Source of the DNA: Desulfonatronum thiodismutans
GTDB taxonomy: Bacteria > Desulfobacterota > Desulfovibrionia > Desulfovibrionales > Desulfonatronaceae
DNA length: 64,000 bases
NCBI RefSeq assembly: GCF_000717475.1
Contig: NZ_JPIK01000023.1
Coordinates: 27,457-91,456 of the forward strand
Reading direction: 5' to 3'
The first letter of the stretch is position 1. Every line of letters starts with the position of its first letter. Below the pieces are notes generated by a model. It saw only the letters and a list, made by a program, of their open reading frames with translations, did no database searches and was not told where the DNA came from. Below, piece by piece: positions 63,930 to 64,000 of this stretch. The position numbers and the translations under genes were made by a program.

Positions 63930-64000
63930 ATGATTACGATCCTAGCCCTTGGCGACAGCCTGACCACTGGATACGGCCTTGCACCGGAATCGTCCTTTGC
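63930..64000 (+). CDS. GDSL-type lysophospholipase/arylesterase, 5' end only
   Basis: 23 codons before the window ends. ITILALGDSLTTGYGLAPES is block I of the SGNH/GDSL hydrolases (TesA type), with the catalytic Ser in GDSL. The usual signal peptide of TesA is absent at this start. Confidence 0.75.
   Translation, partial: MITILALGDSLTTGYGLAPESSF

Overview
The window looks like a chromosomal segment of a Desulfovibrionales-type sulfate reducer (Deltaproteobacteria / Desulfobacterota), high-GC on inspection. The inference rests on a tungsten aldehyde:ferredoxin oxidoreductase with its own ferredoxin, a UbiD/UbiX pair, a split YeeE/YedE transporter with an apparent selenocysteine codon, and a divergent DnaA. 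A choline dehydrogenase and a choline/betaine-binding protein could suit a salt-stressed life, but that is inference. No rRNA, CRISPR array or intact insertion sequence was seen.

Regions. (a) 0-6.1 kb, minus strand: aldehyde oxidoreductase plus ferredoxin, then a GntR regulator, choline dehydrogenase and quaternary-amine binding protein. (b) 6.4-9.6 kb, plus strand: two half-size YeeE/YedE proteins, the first interrupted by an in-frame TGA exactly at the family cysteine and followed by a SECIS-like hairpin, then a PP-loop sulfur-transfer-like enzyme and a CaxA-type exchanger. (c) 9.9-29.4 kb, minus strand: a long Tad (Flp pilus / type IVc) locus. It has Flp pilin, prepilin peptidase, three TadE/F/G-type proteins, RcpC/CpaB, RcpA/CpaC secretin, a TadZ-TadA fusion, TadB, RlpA, a pilin-like protein, TadC, DUF192, three FHA proteins, a TPR lipoprotein, a second TadA/CpaF ATPase and a Hanks-type kinase. 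(d) 29.6-36.2 kb: a repeat-bearing secreted protein, then on the plus strand a membrane LuxR-type regulator, a second Flp-like pilin, a PP2C phosphatase and a second Hanks kinase. (e) 36.3-41 kb, minus strand: secreted and outer-membrane lipoproteins of the LpoB, YcfL and CsgG types. (f) 41.2-51.9 kb: mostly housekeeping genes (tRNA-Arg, ubiD, ubiX, UPF0173 hydrolase, uvrC, thiM, an MNT/HEPN pair, rnr, mutY, tRNA-Phe). (g) 52-64 kb, after tRNA-Phe: a mosaic of metabolic genes, small secreted proteins, gene remnants, an isolated dnaA, small mobile-element-type ORFs, an operon ending in an ADP-ribosylglycohydrolase, and the start of a GDSL esterase.

How the genes work together. Regions c and d appear to form one system: a Tad pilus or secretion machine with built-in Ser/Thr phosphorylation (two kinases, one phosphatase, three FHA readers) and a membrane-bound transcription regulator. 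Region e may supply its outer-membrane or envelope partners. The YeeE/YedE pair may import thiosulfate or another sulfur or selenium species used by the PP-loop enzyme next to it.

The strongest single novelty is the TGA at 6786-6788. The reading frame continues with the family motif for 40 more codons and ends in an ATGA overlap with the partner gene, and a bulged hairpin with a GGU apical loop lies at the expected distance. Gene names are family-level calls made by reading the sequence; no database search was possible.
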